A program made the position numbers and the translations under genes. From Candidatus Butyricimonas faecavium (GTDB lineage Bacteria > Bacteroidota > Bacteroidia > Bacteroidales > Marinifilaceae), in contig CALUKD010000001.1 of assembly GCA_944321125.1 (NCBI GenBank), positions 186,001 through 250,000 of the forward strand: a DNA stretch of 64,000 nt, in the 5' to 3' direction. Shown one piece after another: positions 18,501-27,017 of this stretch. The notes below the pieces were generated by a model. It did no database searches. It was not told where the DNA came from and saw only the letters and a list, made by a program, of their open reading frames with translations. The first letter of the stretch is position 1. Each line of letters opens with the position of its first letter.

Positions 18501-19181
18501 ATAACTACCGCGATCAATCGTGGCATAACCGGTAACGATTACATCGTCCAAAGTTTCCAAATCTTCTTGCATAACCACGTTAATCGTATCTTTTCCAGTA
18601 TATGCTACCTCCCGAGTTTTCATCCCGACAAAGGAAAAAAGCAAGGATAACTTTTCCGCCTTGGGAAGAGTCAAGGCGTATCGTCCGTTCCCGTCAGTCG
18701 CCGTACCGACAGTTAAACCTTTAACAATCACGGTTACTCCCGGCAATGGAAGTTTCTTATTATCTGTCACCTGACCGACAATCCGAATATTTTTCTTACT
18801 CTTATCATCTTCCACCTTATCTTTAGGTACAATCATAATAAGATCATTTTTAAACTTAAAAGTTAAATCTGTATCTTTCAAAATACGCTTCAACACCTCT
18901 TCCACGGTTTCATTCTCCACCCGTAATGACAGCTTACCCAATTGTTTCGTTTGCTCCGGATTAAAAAGGAAACACCAATTCGTCTGTTTTTGAATTTCAT
19001 CCAACAAAACTTTCACCGACACGTTCTTCAAATCAAAACTAACCCGCTCTTGTTGGGCAAACGAGCTAGCCGAAAGTGTCAACGTAAAAACACAAATAAA
19101 CAAGAGACACAATTTCATAAGCATCAAAAGTTTTTTCACATACCTTCGATAAAATCGATGGCATAATTGTTTTTTTTCCAT
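15585..19181 (-). CDS. SusC/RagA-family TonB-dependent receptor with STN signalling domain (locus 1)
   Basis: A 1198-residue outer-membrane transporter: signal peptide (mature from about residue 43), secretin/TonB short N-terminal (STN) domain at about 45-118, carboxypeptidase-regulatory-like domain at about 130-210 (VGQVTDNKKLPLPGVTVIVKG), plug with ITVLKDASATAIYGTKATNGVIVITTKK (about 335-362) and a 22-strand-type barrel ending in a terminal Phe. The STN domain is what contacts FecR to trigger the ECF sigma factor. Its start codon lies under a putative antisense promoter (19181-19188, +). Confidence 0.95.
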   Translation of the reverse strand: MEKKQLCHRFYRRYVKKLLMLMKLCLLFICVFTLTLSASSFAQQERVSFDLKNVSVKVLLDEIQKQTNWCFLFNPEQTKQLGKLSLRVENETVEEVLKRILKDTDLTFKFKNDLIMIVPKDKVEDDKSKKNIRIVGQVTDNKKLPLPGVTVIVKGLTVGTATDGNGRYALTLPKAEKLSLLFSFVGMKTREVAYTGKDTINVVMQEDLETLDDVIVTGYATIDRGSYVGAVTQIRAEDIQVAGEATIDQMLQGWVPGMSVINRTGKVGGSPKIRIRGTSTLLGNQEPLWVVDGVIQSDPLPIPDDASPLSSEMDGLRETASNAISWLNPADIETITVLKDASATAIYGTKATNGVIVITTKKAKGDGLNISYSGNFSVGMKPAYRMYDMMNSQEHMRFSQQLWEDRDSYNQNILPIGYAGLIQKLQKKEITRQQFEQEYRKMERMNTDWFDILFRNTFSHAHNVSISAQGEKVSSRFSVGINSTRGEAKGNGMTTLTASSNTTFRLDKRLIIDLQLNGSYRETEDFAFGVSPYEYAMNTARDIPAYNEDGTLYYHEKVGATSFSIPNKFSYNYNILNERDNSGTETDGTNLQAALNLRLNLLKDLEFQTTASYALATNKIKSWATENTHYIAQIRGYEVGEILPNSAEQYASVLPFGGLLQSEYAQTKNYSFRSSLVYNKMFNEDHRLTLNLGFQINSVSQEGNASLRYGYLYYRGEKFATVPTEITAANGLHKNSRDLHDEMRAGTTITTTKNNTVSEYFTAVYGYKERYIMNFNARLDASNRFGQDENKKFNPSLSIGVKWRIGNEPFMAWASSWYDMFDISFSYGWRGNAVEAVSPYLIAKDGGLNKYFQQYTLKMVSLPYPDLGWEKTEDWNLGIDFSFFQGRMSAGFSWYNKISHVLASREVPIENGVANAYVDGTTMKNSGYELAVSVTPVRMKDFTWSLSFNTSKVKNTVRNNQRENTRDDYLNGTAIVSGEKYGTFYGFAFNGLDPTNGRPTFKNMDIDVTENDLDYLVKIGCMEPDISGGLNTSLRYKRLVLRASFAMSFGAQALLPDFFATAGAPRPEQNAPRYLFKRWRKPGDEKITNIPSIPAGNSNEINIQLPVEGYVAMSPYAMYNQSDLRVADTDFIRCRQISLQYDLPDAWVNKIGVRRASVNASLANPFFIAFDKAWEGRDPETANWPARRTVSCSLTLNF

Positions 19182-19188
19182 ACATTTG
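19181..19188 (+). promoter_or_regulatory. -7 box of antisense promoter over the susC start codon (locus 1)
   Basis: TACATTTG on the + strand matches TAnnTTTG and overlaps the complement of the susC ATG. The same box lies at the same place in locus 2 (32012-32019). No good TTTG is found at -33, so strength is uncertain. Confidence 0.5.
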
Positions 19189-19192
19189 TAAA

Positions 19193-19288
19193 TTAGAACA
19201 GTTAAACTTTCAATACGTCACTCTCCAACAGCGACCTATTGATCTCATTAAAGTTCAACGGGAAGGCTCCAACCCTTTCCGTTTTTTT
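19193..19288 (+). ncRNA. Putative cis-antisense RNA of locus 1 (DonS-like)
   Basis: Predicted transcript of about 95 nt running antisense to the susC 5' leader, from just after the -7 box to a terminator. The terminator is a 10-bp stem (AACGGGAAGG at 19257-19266, CCTTTCCGTT at 19274-19283, one G-U pair, 7-base loop) with seven T's starting inside the stem end (19282-19288). The odd pair is G-U on the + strand but A-C on the minus strand, favouring + transcription. It abuts the fecR stop codon. Antisense RNAs of this layout (DonS) repress ECF-controlled susC genes in Bacteroides; the equivalence here is inference. Confidence 0.55.
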
Positions 19289-20468
19289 ATTTAGATACTA
19301 TTATAGTTTTTCCGTTTATCGTAAAGTTTACCCCTACAACATCCGTAATCGCATCCAGAATTTCAGATATATCATTATACCGTTTCATATATCCAGTAAA
19401 TACTAAGTGTTTTGTCGATTCCGTTTGAAAAAACACGTCAACATCATACCAAAGTGAAAGCGTGTTTAGAATCTGTTCCAAACTTTCGTTCTCAAAGGTA
19501 AAATATCCGTCTTTCCAAACCACGTATTGCCGCACATCCACATCCCTCACCTCAATTGTACCTTCTTTACGATCGAAACTGGCTAATTGTCCCGGTTTCA
19601 TAGTAACCTCTTCTACTACTCCCCGTTTTTTAATTCCGACCTTGCCGTCAACCAACACGGTATAAACTTTCCCCGGTTGATGCGTGTTCACGTTAAACTC
19701 TGTCCCGTACACACGAATCTGAACCTCTTCCGTCACCACGTAGAATGGCCGATTCAAATCCTCGGTCACCTCAAAATAAGCCTCTCCCGACAAATAAACC
19801 GTCCGTTCCTTTTCATTAAAACACACCGGATATTTCAACTCCGAAGCAGAATTCAAGTAGACATTTGTCCCATCCGACAATTTTAACCGAAATTCTCCCC
19901 CGCGAGGAATCTTTAATGTATTCATAGCTAATGTCACCTCCTGCCCCAGAGTTACTAAAGAATCATATTCCAGATTACCTCCTCCTTGTTTAACCACCAC
20001 TCCTTTTTCCACTTCTATTTCTCGCAATTCCTGCACGCCATTCAACTCGTGAACAGTTTGATCGGCCGTGATCAATACAGCCCGTGGGCTTCCAGGTGTA
20101 ATTCTAACTATACGTTCTGAAGCCATCGGATACGTGTTCTTTTCTTGATTCAAAAACCAAAAGCCAGCAACAACTGCCAAAGGCAACACAATTATCGCTG
20201 CATACGTCAAAATTTGCCTGACATAGGCACGTCTTTTCCTTTCCCGTGTAATACTTTTAAATTTCAACCAAGCCACCTCCTCATTCAACGAACGGAAAAG
20301 AGAGCTTTCAGAAGAGATGCGAATTTCTTTTTTGATTTTCTCAAAAAGTAATTGATGCTCTTTCGAATCATGTAACCATGCCTCCAGTTCTCCCCGTTCC
20401 TGTTCGGAGAATTCTCCTATCAAAGAATGTCGTATTAACCGGGTAATATTTTCATCGTATTGATCCAT
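19287..20468 (-). CDS. FecR-family anti-sigma factor (locus 1)
   Basis: A 393-residue inner-membrane regulator: cytoplasmic anti-sigma region (about 1-85), a membrane helix at about 88-107 (ILTYAAIIVLPLAVVAGFWFL), the periplasmic FecR domain (about 180-280, with PRGGEFRLKLSDGTNVYLNSASEL and the TVYLSGEAYFEV motif) and a C-terminal DUF4974 region (about 320-390). It keeps the ECF factor encoded 79 bases upstream inactive until the SusC receptor of the locus is occupied. Confidence 0.93.
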   Translation of the reverse strand: MDQYDENITRLIRHSLIGEFSEQERGELEAWLHDSKEHQLLFEKIKKEIRISSESSLFRSLNEEVAWLKFKSITRERKRRAYVRQILTYAAIIVLPLAVVAGFWFLNQEKNTYPMASERIVRITPGSPRAVLITADQTVHELNGVQELREIEVEKGVVVKQGGGNLEYDSLVTLGQEVTLAMNTLKIPRGGEFRLKLSDGTNVYLNSASELKYPVCFNEKERTVYLSGEAYFEVTEDLNRPFYVVTEEVQIRVYGTEFNVNTHQPGKVYTVLVDGKVGIKKRGVVEEVTMKPGQLASFDRKEGTIEVRDVDVRQYVVWKDGYFTFENESLEQILNTLSLWYDVDVFFQTESTKHLVFTGYMKRYNDISEILDAITDVVGVNFTINGKTIIVSK

Positions 20469-20547
20469 GATGTATTCTTTATTTTACATCATATACAAGA
20501 AAAGGAGTAAAAAGTAGCAAATAAAAACCAATTATTTTTCAAAAAAA

Positions 20548-21108
20548 TTACGTCTCGTAAATGTAGACGTATAAAAGGAAGAGATTTCCCATTTTCTCTT
20601 TTAGGACATGAATCGCATTTTGCTTGTGAGATTTCACCGTCAACACGGAAATTCCCAATATTTCAGCTATCTCAGCATTCTTTTTTCCTTCCAAATGCAA
20701 TTCAAAAACTCTCTGACACTTTTCCGGTAACTCCCGGATCGCCATATATAATTCCCGATAGATTTCTTCCTGCATCAGGTTATAATCTCCTTCAGTCTCC
20801 TCTCTTGTCGTCTTCACGTAAGAAGCATATTTATCTTCAACTTGTCTATGTTTCAAATAATTAGTACATTTATTCTGCACCAGTTCATACAAATAAGCTT
20901 TTAACCCTTGATACGAATTGAACATTCTTTCATTTTCCCAAATGGTAATAAAAGTTTCCTGTACAATATCCTCCGCCACATCTAATTGCTCAATCCTCCG
21001 CATGGCAAATAACACGAGATAATTTCGGAATCTCGTGAACAAATCATGAAAAGCAGCCTCCTCCTTTACATTTATACGATGAACAAAATCTTTCTCTGTA
21101 TCATTCAT
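20548..21108 (-). CDS. ECF-type RNA polymerase sigma factor (ECF1, locus 1)
   Basis: Start chosen at the ATG at 21108 (MNDTEKDF), 186 residues; an in-frame ATG at 21120 is possible. The longer frame to 21195 is excluded because it would start inside the terminator of the preceding operon and upstream of the promoter box at 21132-21139. Region 2 (VAEDIVQETFITIWE) and region 4 (KNAEIAEILGISVLTVKSHKQNAIHVLKEK) are clear. It should transcribe the SusCD locus 1 under control of the adjacent FecR. Confidence 0.9.
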   Translation of the reverse strand: MNDTEKDFVHRINVKEEAAFHDLFTRFRNYLVLFAMRRIEQLDVAEDIVQETFITIWENERMFNSYQGLKAYLYELVQNKCTNYLKHRQVEDKYASYVKTTREETEGDYNLMQEEIYRELYMAIRELPEKCQRVFELHLEGKKNAEIAEILGISVLTVKSHKQNAIHVLKEKMGNLFLLYVYIYET

Positions 21109-21131
21109 TCTCACTCCCATAGGATTTTTGA

Positions 21132-21139
21132 CAAAGATA
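21132..21139 (-). promoter_or_regulatory. -7 box of the ECF1 promoter
   Basis: Reads TATCTTTG on the minus strand, matching TAnnTTTG, about 12 bases before the first usable ATG (21120). The -33 region is T-rich, coming from the tail of the upstream terminator, with no exact TTG. Confidence 0.5.
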
Positions 21140-21150
21140 GGATTTCGGGA

Positions 21151-21190
21151 ATAAATAAAAAAATCCGACCGAAAAATCTTCCGATCGGAT
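21151..21190 (-). terminator. Intrinsic terminator of locus 2 (after the GldFG-like gene)
   Basis: On the minus strand a 12-bp stem (21163-21190, two G-U pairs, loop of 4) is followed by TTTTTTTATTTATT. It begins 21 bases after the stop codon of the permease gene and separates locus 2 from ECF1. Confidence 0.88.
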
Positions 21191-21210
21191 CCCACGAAAC
21201 AATGTATTTC

Positions 21211-23571
21211 CTATCGCCCCCTTCTCCTCAACCAAATAAACAAAGCCAAGAAAAGCAGTAATCCGGGGAAAACACCAAATAAAGTGTAATTAAGAATCTC
21301 AGCACCTGTCTCTCCCACAAATAATTTCCGATCAATCGCATACGGACGTCTCACATCAATAGGCACCTCTCCATCCGACAACCAAAAAAAGCTAGCTTGA
21401 ATGATCACGGAATTTGCTGTCCACAAAGGACTTCGACCACGAGTAAGTTCTCCATCACTCAAGCAATCCGCATCACCCAAAATAACGATCTTTTGTTCTC
21501 GTTCTCCCATTTTACGAGATAATGCCAAAGCTAACGGGTAAGATTTTTGTACCTCTCCTGCAGCCGGATTATACACAACCTCTTGATCAACAATTTCCGT
21601 ATTCTCCAACTCGTTCCAACAAATTGAATCAGACATAAACAACGGAACAACATCAAATCCTTTATCTGTTGTATATTCTAAACCGGCAGCCGTAGGCATT
21701 GCCACCACGTAATAAGGCCGCATAAAACCGAAAGCATATGATAACTCCACAGCTTCCTTTGTTGGTTGCGAAACAATTAAATCTATTGGTTGTTTCTGCG
21801 CAACAAATCCAGCAAATGGACCGAGATCCTTATTATCCTTCTTTTCCTCTTCAGGATCTTTCGGTTTCTCTGGCTGAATCAAAAAACCATCCACAAGCTT
21901 CACGCCAAATGGTTCCATCACGGCACTCATTGCATCTTGCCGGCCGGGTTCCCCAATGATTACCAAATTACCTCCTCGAGCAACATATTTATCAAAATTT
22001 ACTTTCTCCGCTTCCGTCATTGTTTCACGCATTTCAGCAATAACCAAGATATTGATATCTTCAGGAACCTCTTGATCCAATGTAACATCTTTGTAATTAA
22101 ATCCCTGATTTACCAAAGCCTGCCTCAACATCGGCAAGTGGGTAAACATACAATAATTACGATCTCCGGGACGATCCGTTTCCCGTTCTCCGTGACCAGA
22201 TAAGAAACCAATCGTGGGTAAGATCATGACCATCCGTTTTAAAGCAGCTGAAATTTCCGATTCCGAAGGGAATATTTCACGGTCATCATATAATCTCAAA
22301 AAAGTTTTCTCTCCAGATTCTCGTTCCAACAAACGTACAGTCCGATTCCCTTCCGTAGTTCTCAAATCAATCTTCGCCCGAATTTGTTCCGGAGTTAAAA
22401 TCTTCTTTGGATTCAATTTTTCCATCTCGATCACCTTTTTCGCTTTCTCTTCATAACTCATTCCCGGAAATGCCCGTTCTAGATAATCATTTTTTATTGT
22501 ATCGTAATAAAGTACATACTTCATTTTTATTTCCGGTTTAAAACGCGTATATTGTTCAAAACGACGAATATCATTGTTATACTCTTTCGGATAACCCACC
22601 CAATTATACTTATCCAAGATATTCACGTAAGTAGTAATTGTCAAACCTCCTTTCAACTTGTTTATGATTTCTTGACTATTAGGTGTCAATGTATTTGCTT
22701 TCGTATGAGTGGCATCATAATAACATTTAAAAACTGGACGAGAAGAAACAAATGCCAACACGACAGCTATCCCCCATACTCCCGCATATTTACCTAAAGA
22801 AGTTAACCAACTGACCTTTTGTCGCCGTCCCTGCATACGGATAATAGTCATCAACAAAAATAACACCACAACCACGATAAAATAAAGCACATCCTCACTA
22901 CAAATCATCCCGAACATAAAATTATCAGAACGCCCTGTCATCCCAAACCAATAAGTGACTTCCCGAACAAACGGAACAGCCTGCCACATTCCTTTTACAT
23001 ACGTCAACACGGCAAGTACCGCCAAAGTTCCCACTGCAGCAACAATTTGATAAGATGTCAAACTAGACATGAACAAACCAATAGCTACATAAGCACACAA
23101 CAACAGATAAACACCTAAAAGTCCCGTCAAGAAAACAGGAATGTCCATATTCTCAATCGTACATACACCATAGATTCCATAAACCAATAAAACACCGACC
23201 AAGATCAGTCCATAAATTAGCATGGCGCAATATTTACCCAAAATAATTTGGGCATTCGTAATCGGGGAAGAATAAAGCAATTTAATCGAACCACTTCCTA
23301 ATTCCCGACTCATCAACCCCATTGTCAACAAAGGAATATACAAATACAAATAAGACTGTACACCAACAAACAAACCTCTTTGCCCACCAAAAATACCGAG
23401 AGTCAAATTAGATCCTATTCCCCCCATACTTTGGGATCGCACAATCTCCGAAATCATACCAGAAAATAACATCCCCGTTTGAAACGTGAATATAATTAAA
23501 ATCAACCAAGCAATCGGGGAATAAAACAAATCCCGCAACTCTGTTTTCGCTATCTTAAATATAATTCTCAT
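21211..23571 (-). CDS. Fused GldF-GldG-like ABC transporter permease/periplasmic protein
   Basis: A 786-residue protein joining two modules normally separate in the gliding-type ABC transporter. Residues about 1-240 are an ABC-2 permease with six hydrophobic helices (MRIIFKIAKTELRDLFYSPIAWLILIIF...). After another helix (about 262-280) comes a GldG-like periplasmic domain (about 285-760; THTKANTLTPNSQEIINKLKGG, GFLSGHGERETD, VIIGEPGRQDAM, ILGDADCLSDGEL), closed by a C-terminal membrane helix and RRRGR. It starts 24 bases after the ATPase gene and is the last gene of locus 2. What it transports or remodels is unknown; a role with the SusCD and lipoproteins is inferred from the operon. Confidence 0.85.
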   Translation of the reverse strand: MRIIFKIAKTELRDLFYSPIAWLILIIFTFQTGMLFSGMISEIVRSQSMGGIGSNLTLGIFGGQRGLFVGVQSYLYLYIPLLTMGLMSRELGSGSIKLLYSSPITNAQIILGKYCAMLIYGLILVGVLLVYGIYGVCTIENMDIPVFLTGLLGVYLLLCAYVAIGLFMSSLTSYQIVAAVGTLAVLAVLTYVKGMWQAVPFVREVTYWFGMTGRSDNFMFGMICSEDVLYFIVVVVLFLLMTIIRMQGRRQKVSWLTSLGKYAGVWGIAVVLAFVSSRPVFKCYYDATHTKANTLTPNSQEIINKLKGGLTITTYVNILDKYNWVGYPKEYNNDIRRFEQYTRFKPEIKMKYVLYYDTIKNDYLERAFPGMSYEEKAKKVIEMEKLNPKKILTPEQIRAKIDLRTTEGNRTVRLLERESGEKTFLRLYDDREIFPSESEISAALKRMVMILPTIGFLSGHGERETDRPGDRNYCMFTHLPMLRQALVNQGFNYKDVTLDQEVPEDINILVIAEMRETMTEAEKVNFDKYVARGGNLVIIGEPGRQDAMSAVMEPFGVKLVDGFLIQPEKPKDPEEEKKDNKDLGPFAGFVAQKQPIDLIVSQPTKEAVELSYAFGFMRPYYVVAMPTAAGLEYTTDKGFDVVPLFMSDSICWNELENTEIVDQEVVYNPAAGEVQKSYPLALALSRKMGEREQKIVILGDADCLSDGELTRGRSPLWTANSVIIQASFFWLSDGEVPIDVRRPYAIDRKLFVGETGAEILNYTLFGVFPGLLLFLALFIWLRRRGR

Positions 23572-23595
23572 CTTTACTGCAAATAAAATTTAACA

Positions 23596-24516
23596 CTATT
23601 TCTTAGACAACTCGGCAAAAATAGTATCCAAAGAACTTTTCTCCTGTTGTAATTCCATTAATTGCCAATCGTGCGTATAACTAGCCTCCACAATACTATT
23701 TATTGCCTCCTTGACATCTGAAAATTGAATACGGAACCTCGGACCACCTAACTCCTCTACACGAACAACTCCAGGAAGAGCCTGTATATCAGCCACCAAA
23801 GGAAGTGCGCCCAACGAAACGACTAAGGTGTTCGGTTGTATATAATTATCAAATTCTTCCACCGTTCCAGAAAAAACCATATTTCCCTGTTCGATCATCC
23901 GGATATAATCACAAGTTGCTTGCACTTCCGGCAAGATATGAGTAGAAAGAATCACAGTCCGTTCTTCCGCTATCTCTTTAATCAAATGACGAATCTCGAC
24001 AATCTGATTCGGGTCCAAACCATTCGTCGGCTCATCAAAGATAACCAGTTCCGGGTTATGAATAATAGCTTGGGCTATCCCTACCCGTTGCTGATACCCT
24101 CCGGATAAATTATGAATAACCCGTTTCGCAAAATGAGAAATACCACAACGTCCCATAACTTCTCGCACCGCTTTTTTTACCTCCCGATCCGGGATATGTC
24201 TCAACTCCGCACAAAATTCCAGATACTCCTCCACGGTCAAATCCGGGTGTAACGGCGGCACTTGCGGCAAGAAACCGATATGTCGTTTCGCCTCAACAGG
24301 ATTTTTACTAATACTAATCCCTTTTATATAAACATCCCCTTCCGTTTGTTTCAATACCCCACACATAATATTCATGGTTGTGGATTTCCCGGCCCCATTA
24401 GAGCCGAGTAATCCATAAATACCATTTTTCGTTATCTCAAAATTAATATCCCGAATCGCCCACTGCACGCTATAGCGATGGGACAAATGTTCCACCTTTA
24501 CAATTGATTCTTCCAT
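23596..24516 (-). CDS. ABC transporter ATP-binding protein (GldA-like)
   Basis: A 306-residue ATPase with Walker A GSNGAGKST (about 38-46), Q-loop LPQVPP, signature LSGGYQQR (about 138-145), Walker B LVIFDEPTNGLDP (about 154-166) and H-loop ILSTHILPE. The form is that of ABC-2/GldA-type exporters, with a C-terminal extension of about 85 residues. It sits 26 bases after the PKD-like lipoprotein gene and 24 before the fused permease, so ATPase and permease very likely form one transporter within the SusCD operon. Confidence 0.93.
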   Translation of the reverse strand: MEESIVKVEHLSHRYSVQWAIRDINFEITKNGIYGLLGSNGAGKSTTMNIMCGVLKQTEGDVYIKGISISKNPVEAKRHIGFLPQVPPLHPDLTVEEYLEFCAELRHIPDREVKKAVREVMGRCGISHFAKRVIHNLSGGYQQRVGIAQAIIHNPELVIFDEPTNGLDPNQIVEIRHLIKEIAEERTVILSTHILPEVQATCDYIRMIEQGNMVFSGTVEEFDNYIQPNTLVVSLGALPLVADIQALPGVVRVEELGGPRFRIQFSDVKEAINSIVEASYTHDWQLMELQQEKSSLDTIFAELSKK

Positions 24517-24542
24517 ACAATATGATTTTATACAAACTTTTG

Positions 24543-26219
24543 TTAATATTCATCTACTCCCGTCACTCCCGTAGCCATCTCTTTCGCCATGGTTATCTTT
24601 CCGTCAAATGTCATTGTTTCCACACACTTCGGTCGATCTCTATCCGAGATGTCATAAAACTTCAACGTACCGTTTTCACCTCCGACAACTAACAAGTCAT
24701 ACTTACCTATCACACCGACATCAGAAGTTCCATATCCGATATAAGTCACTTTTTCCGGAAAATCCGTAATCATCGGCTTATTCGCATACTCGCTAGCAAT
24801 AAGTAAATAATTCACATGATTGCCATCCGTATATACCACTTGATTCTTAGCTTTTGCATTAGATGACGAACAAGTAACTAATATTAAAGCATCATCAGAA
24901 ATCCTGACAGGGCATTCTATTACACGAGAATCCGCACCCTCAGGATAAAAAGGAAGCAACGGAGCAACAGACTGCTTTACTGAACCGTCAGACGGATCTA
25001 TTATAAACTCCCCACACCAAGTCTTTCCTGATACATCATTATAAATTACAGAATACACATTAAGATTTGTCGTAAAATTCAACATTGCACTCTTCATATA
25101 TCCCATATGCAATACTTTCGTTCCACTTTCAAATCCCCAAACCGGAGGACAATCCGTTAACGAACCATTATTTTTTAAAGGGATCAAACTAGTTGCCAAA
25201 TAGGAGGGATCTCCCCAGCCACTTCCAGCCTGTTTCGATGCGAAAGCAATCATAACCACCCGATTATTCTTTTCATCCCAACAAGGGATCGAGGTAAATC
25301 CATACAAACGGGTACCGAATTCAGTAATTTTATACCCTTTTTCATCCAATTCGTAAGGAGTATTGATAAACATCCCTCCCAAATTATTTTTTGACAATTG
25401 TCGTCTGTAAAGTTTACCGTCTTTATTAGCTAAAAAAGTACATAACCCAGTTCCCTTATCAGCTTCCCACGCATCAACCCTCGCAACCGGAGAAAATCCG
25501 GACGGAACTCCTCCTCCGAACAAATCTTTCAGTTCGGAATGTAATTCGAACGTAGCGGCATCCACTTCATAAGCTACCTCGTCAGTCATAATCGTAACCG
25601 ACCCCATCGGTCCTACATTCTTAGCCGTTCTAGTATATCCCAAGAAGACAGGTTTACCGGAAATTGACAACGCATTTATTTCACTAAAAGAATCCTGCAA
25701 CTCAAATTCGTCTTTCAATTCCTCCCGATTATATGTTCTTTTTACAAAATAGCATTCTCCTTCACCTTCTTTTTCTGTTAAAACGAACCAGTCACCATCA
25801 CTACGATACGGTGTTATAAAAAAAGAAACCACTTTCATGAAACGAGTTTCAAACTCCTTATCGATAATAGTAAATGAACCTCTTACCCATTTGTCTGTAG
25901 CACAAAGTTCTTCCATCTTTGTCCATTTAATCACGCTATCCACCGGAATATCAATATTCGCTTCTGTAGCTATAACCACATCGTTTAACTTCCACTCATA
26001 GCGCACCTCCCGTTCCCTCTCAACAGAATCCGTATCCCATCTAAAAGCATCATGTCCACGTAGTTTCATCACGTTATGCTCTGTCGCATACACGCTTATT
26101 GGCTGATTTGTATGCCATTTAGGCTCCTTAATATCGTCATAATCATAATTTCCCTCATCCTCTAAACAACCAAATATCAAGAAAAACGACAAATAAAATA
26201 ATATATGAATCTTTCTCAT
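24543..26219 (-). CDS. PKD-like family lipoprotein (locus 2)
   Basis: A 558-residue lipoprotein (lipobox LIFGC, Cys 18) matching the PKD-like family found downstream of SusD and DUF4843 genes in Bacteroidetes. The N-terminal part (about 20-150) looks like paired beta-sandwich domains (VRYEWKLNDVVIATEANIDIPV); the remainder has repeated beta-strand patterns suggestive of a propeller (for example YGFTSIPCWDEKNNRVVMIAF). Probably surface-exposed and substrate-binding. It starts 18 bases after the DUF4843 gene. No catalytic motif is evident. Confidence 0.8.
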   Translation of the reverse strand: MRKIHILFYLSFFLIFGCLEDEGNYDYDDIKEPKWHTNQPISVYATEHNVMKLRGHDAFRWDTDSVEREREVRYEWKLNDVVIATEANIDIPVDSVIKWTKMEELCATDKWVRGSFTIIDKEFETRFMKVVSFFITPYRSDGDWFVLTEKEGEGECYFVKRTYNREELKDEFELQDSFSEINALSISGKPVFLGYTRTAKNVGPMGSVTIMTDEVAYEVDAATFELHSELKDLFGGGVPSGFSPVARVDAWEADKGTGLCTFLANKDGKLYRRQLSKNNLGGMFINTPYELDEKGYKITEFGTRLYGFTSIPCWDEKNNRVVMIAFASKQAGSGWGDPSYLATSLIPLKNNGSLTDCPPVWGFESGTKVLHMGYMKSAMLNFTTNLNVYSVIYNDVSGKTWCGEFIIDPSDGSVKQSVAPLLPFYPEGADSRVIECPVRISDDALILVTCSSSNAKAKNQVVYTDGNHVNYLLIASEYANKPMITDFPEKVTYIGYGTSDVGVIGKYDLLVVGGENGTLKFYDISDRDRPKCVETMTFDGKITMAKEMATGVTGVDEY

Positions 26220-26237
26220 AATAGCAACTTTTAATCA

Positions 26238-26999
26238 TTAAATCACAACTGTTATATCGTTACCATACTCATCTTTTTGGCCGGGATTGGCAATCAGCCA
26301 CTCTTTAAATTTTAAAACCAACCCGATAGCCAAATCCGGACGTTCCTCTATCATCTTTTCGTCCATTGTCATACCGGGATCAGCATGTTCAACGAAAAGC
26401 TTATATTTTGTATTGGAAAACTTCCCCAAAAGCGTAAGTTCAACTTCACCATTCTCTTTCCACCAATCCGGTCTTTCTGCCACATAAGAAGAAATTATCA
26501 CGGCACGACGACGTTCATACTGCCCCAAGCCAATTCCTTCACTTGGTACTAACTCAACAAACAACCGTACGCCCTTCTCCATTTCTTTTAACCGCTCGGA
26601 CAGATTCAACCGAATCTTTATCGTATCTTGAATATCCAATTGCCCTTCCAACAGAGGTTTGGCGTGAAACACATACTGGTCATCCAAATCATACTCATCT
26701 TCATTAGCCGTAGTTCCCTCTCCTATCACTTTTAAACTAAAAGGAATATCTGCTGTTAACGGTAATCCGGAATAGTTCACAACCACCTCTGCTTCTATTG
26801 TTTTCGTATCATCAGGATAAAAGAAGAACGACATCACAGTCGAGTCTGCCCCCTCCGTTCCCGGTTGAAGGGCATTCATATAAAATTTATCAAAATAAAG
26901 CTGAGCCTGCCCATCAAAAACTTTTATATCATCTTCATTACAAGAAAAGAAGGACAAAAACAACAACATTATCATAAAATATAAATATCTTTTCATCAT
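26238..26999 (-). CDS. DUF4843 domain-containing lipoprotein (locus 2)
   Basis: A 253-residue lipoprotein (signal ending at lipobox SFFSC, Cys about 20). The body matches DUF4843: YFDKFYMNAL early, paired beta-strand segments, DTIKIRLNLSERLKEMEKGVRLFVELVPSEGIGLG, and a C-terminal part beginning PDWWKENGEVELTLLGKFSNTKYKLFVE. Function is unknown; members sit between SusD and PKD-like genes and are thought to be surface components of the uptake machinery. It starts 18 bases after susD. Confidence 0.85.
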   Translation of the reverse strand: MMKRYLYFMIMLLFLSFFSCNEDDIKVFDGQAQLYFDKFYMNALQPGTEGADSTVMSFFFYPDDTKTIEAEVVVNYSGLPLTADIPFSLKVIGEGTTANEDEYDLDDQYVFHAKPLLEGQLDIQDTIKIRLNLSERLKEMEKGVRLFVELVPSEGIGLGQYERRRAVIISSYVAERPDWWKENGEVELTLLGKFSNTKYKLFVEHADPGMTMDEKMIEERPDLAIGLVLKFKEWLIANPGQKDEYGNDITVVI

Positions 27000-27017
27000 G
27001 ATTCAAAGTTTATGTCA

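Noticed and set aside
20548-21195. Longer ECF1 start at 21195
   Set aside because: It lies in the terminator of the previous operon and upstream of the ECF1 -7 box.
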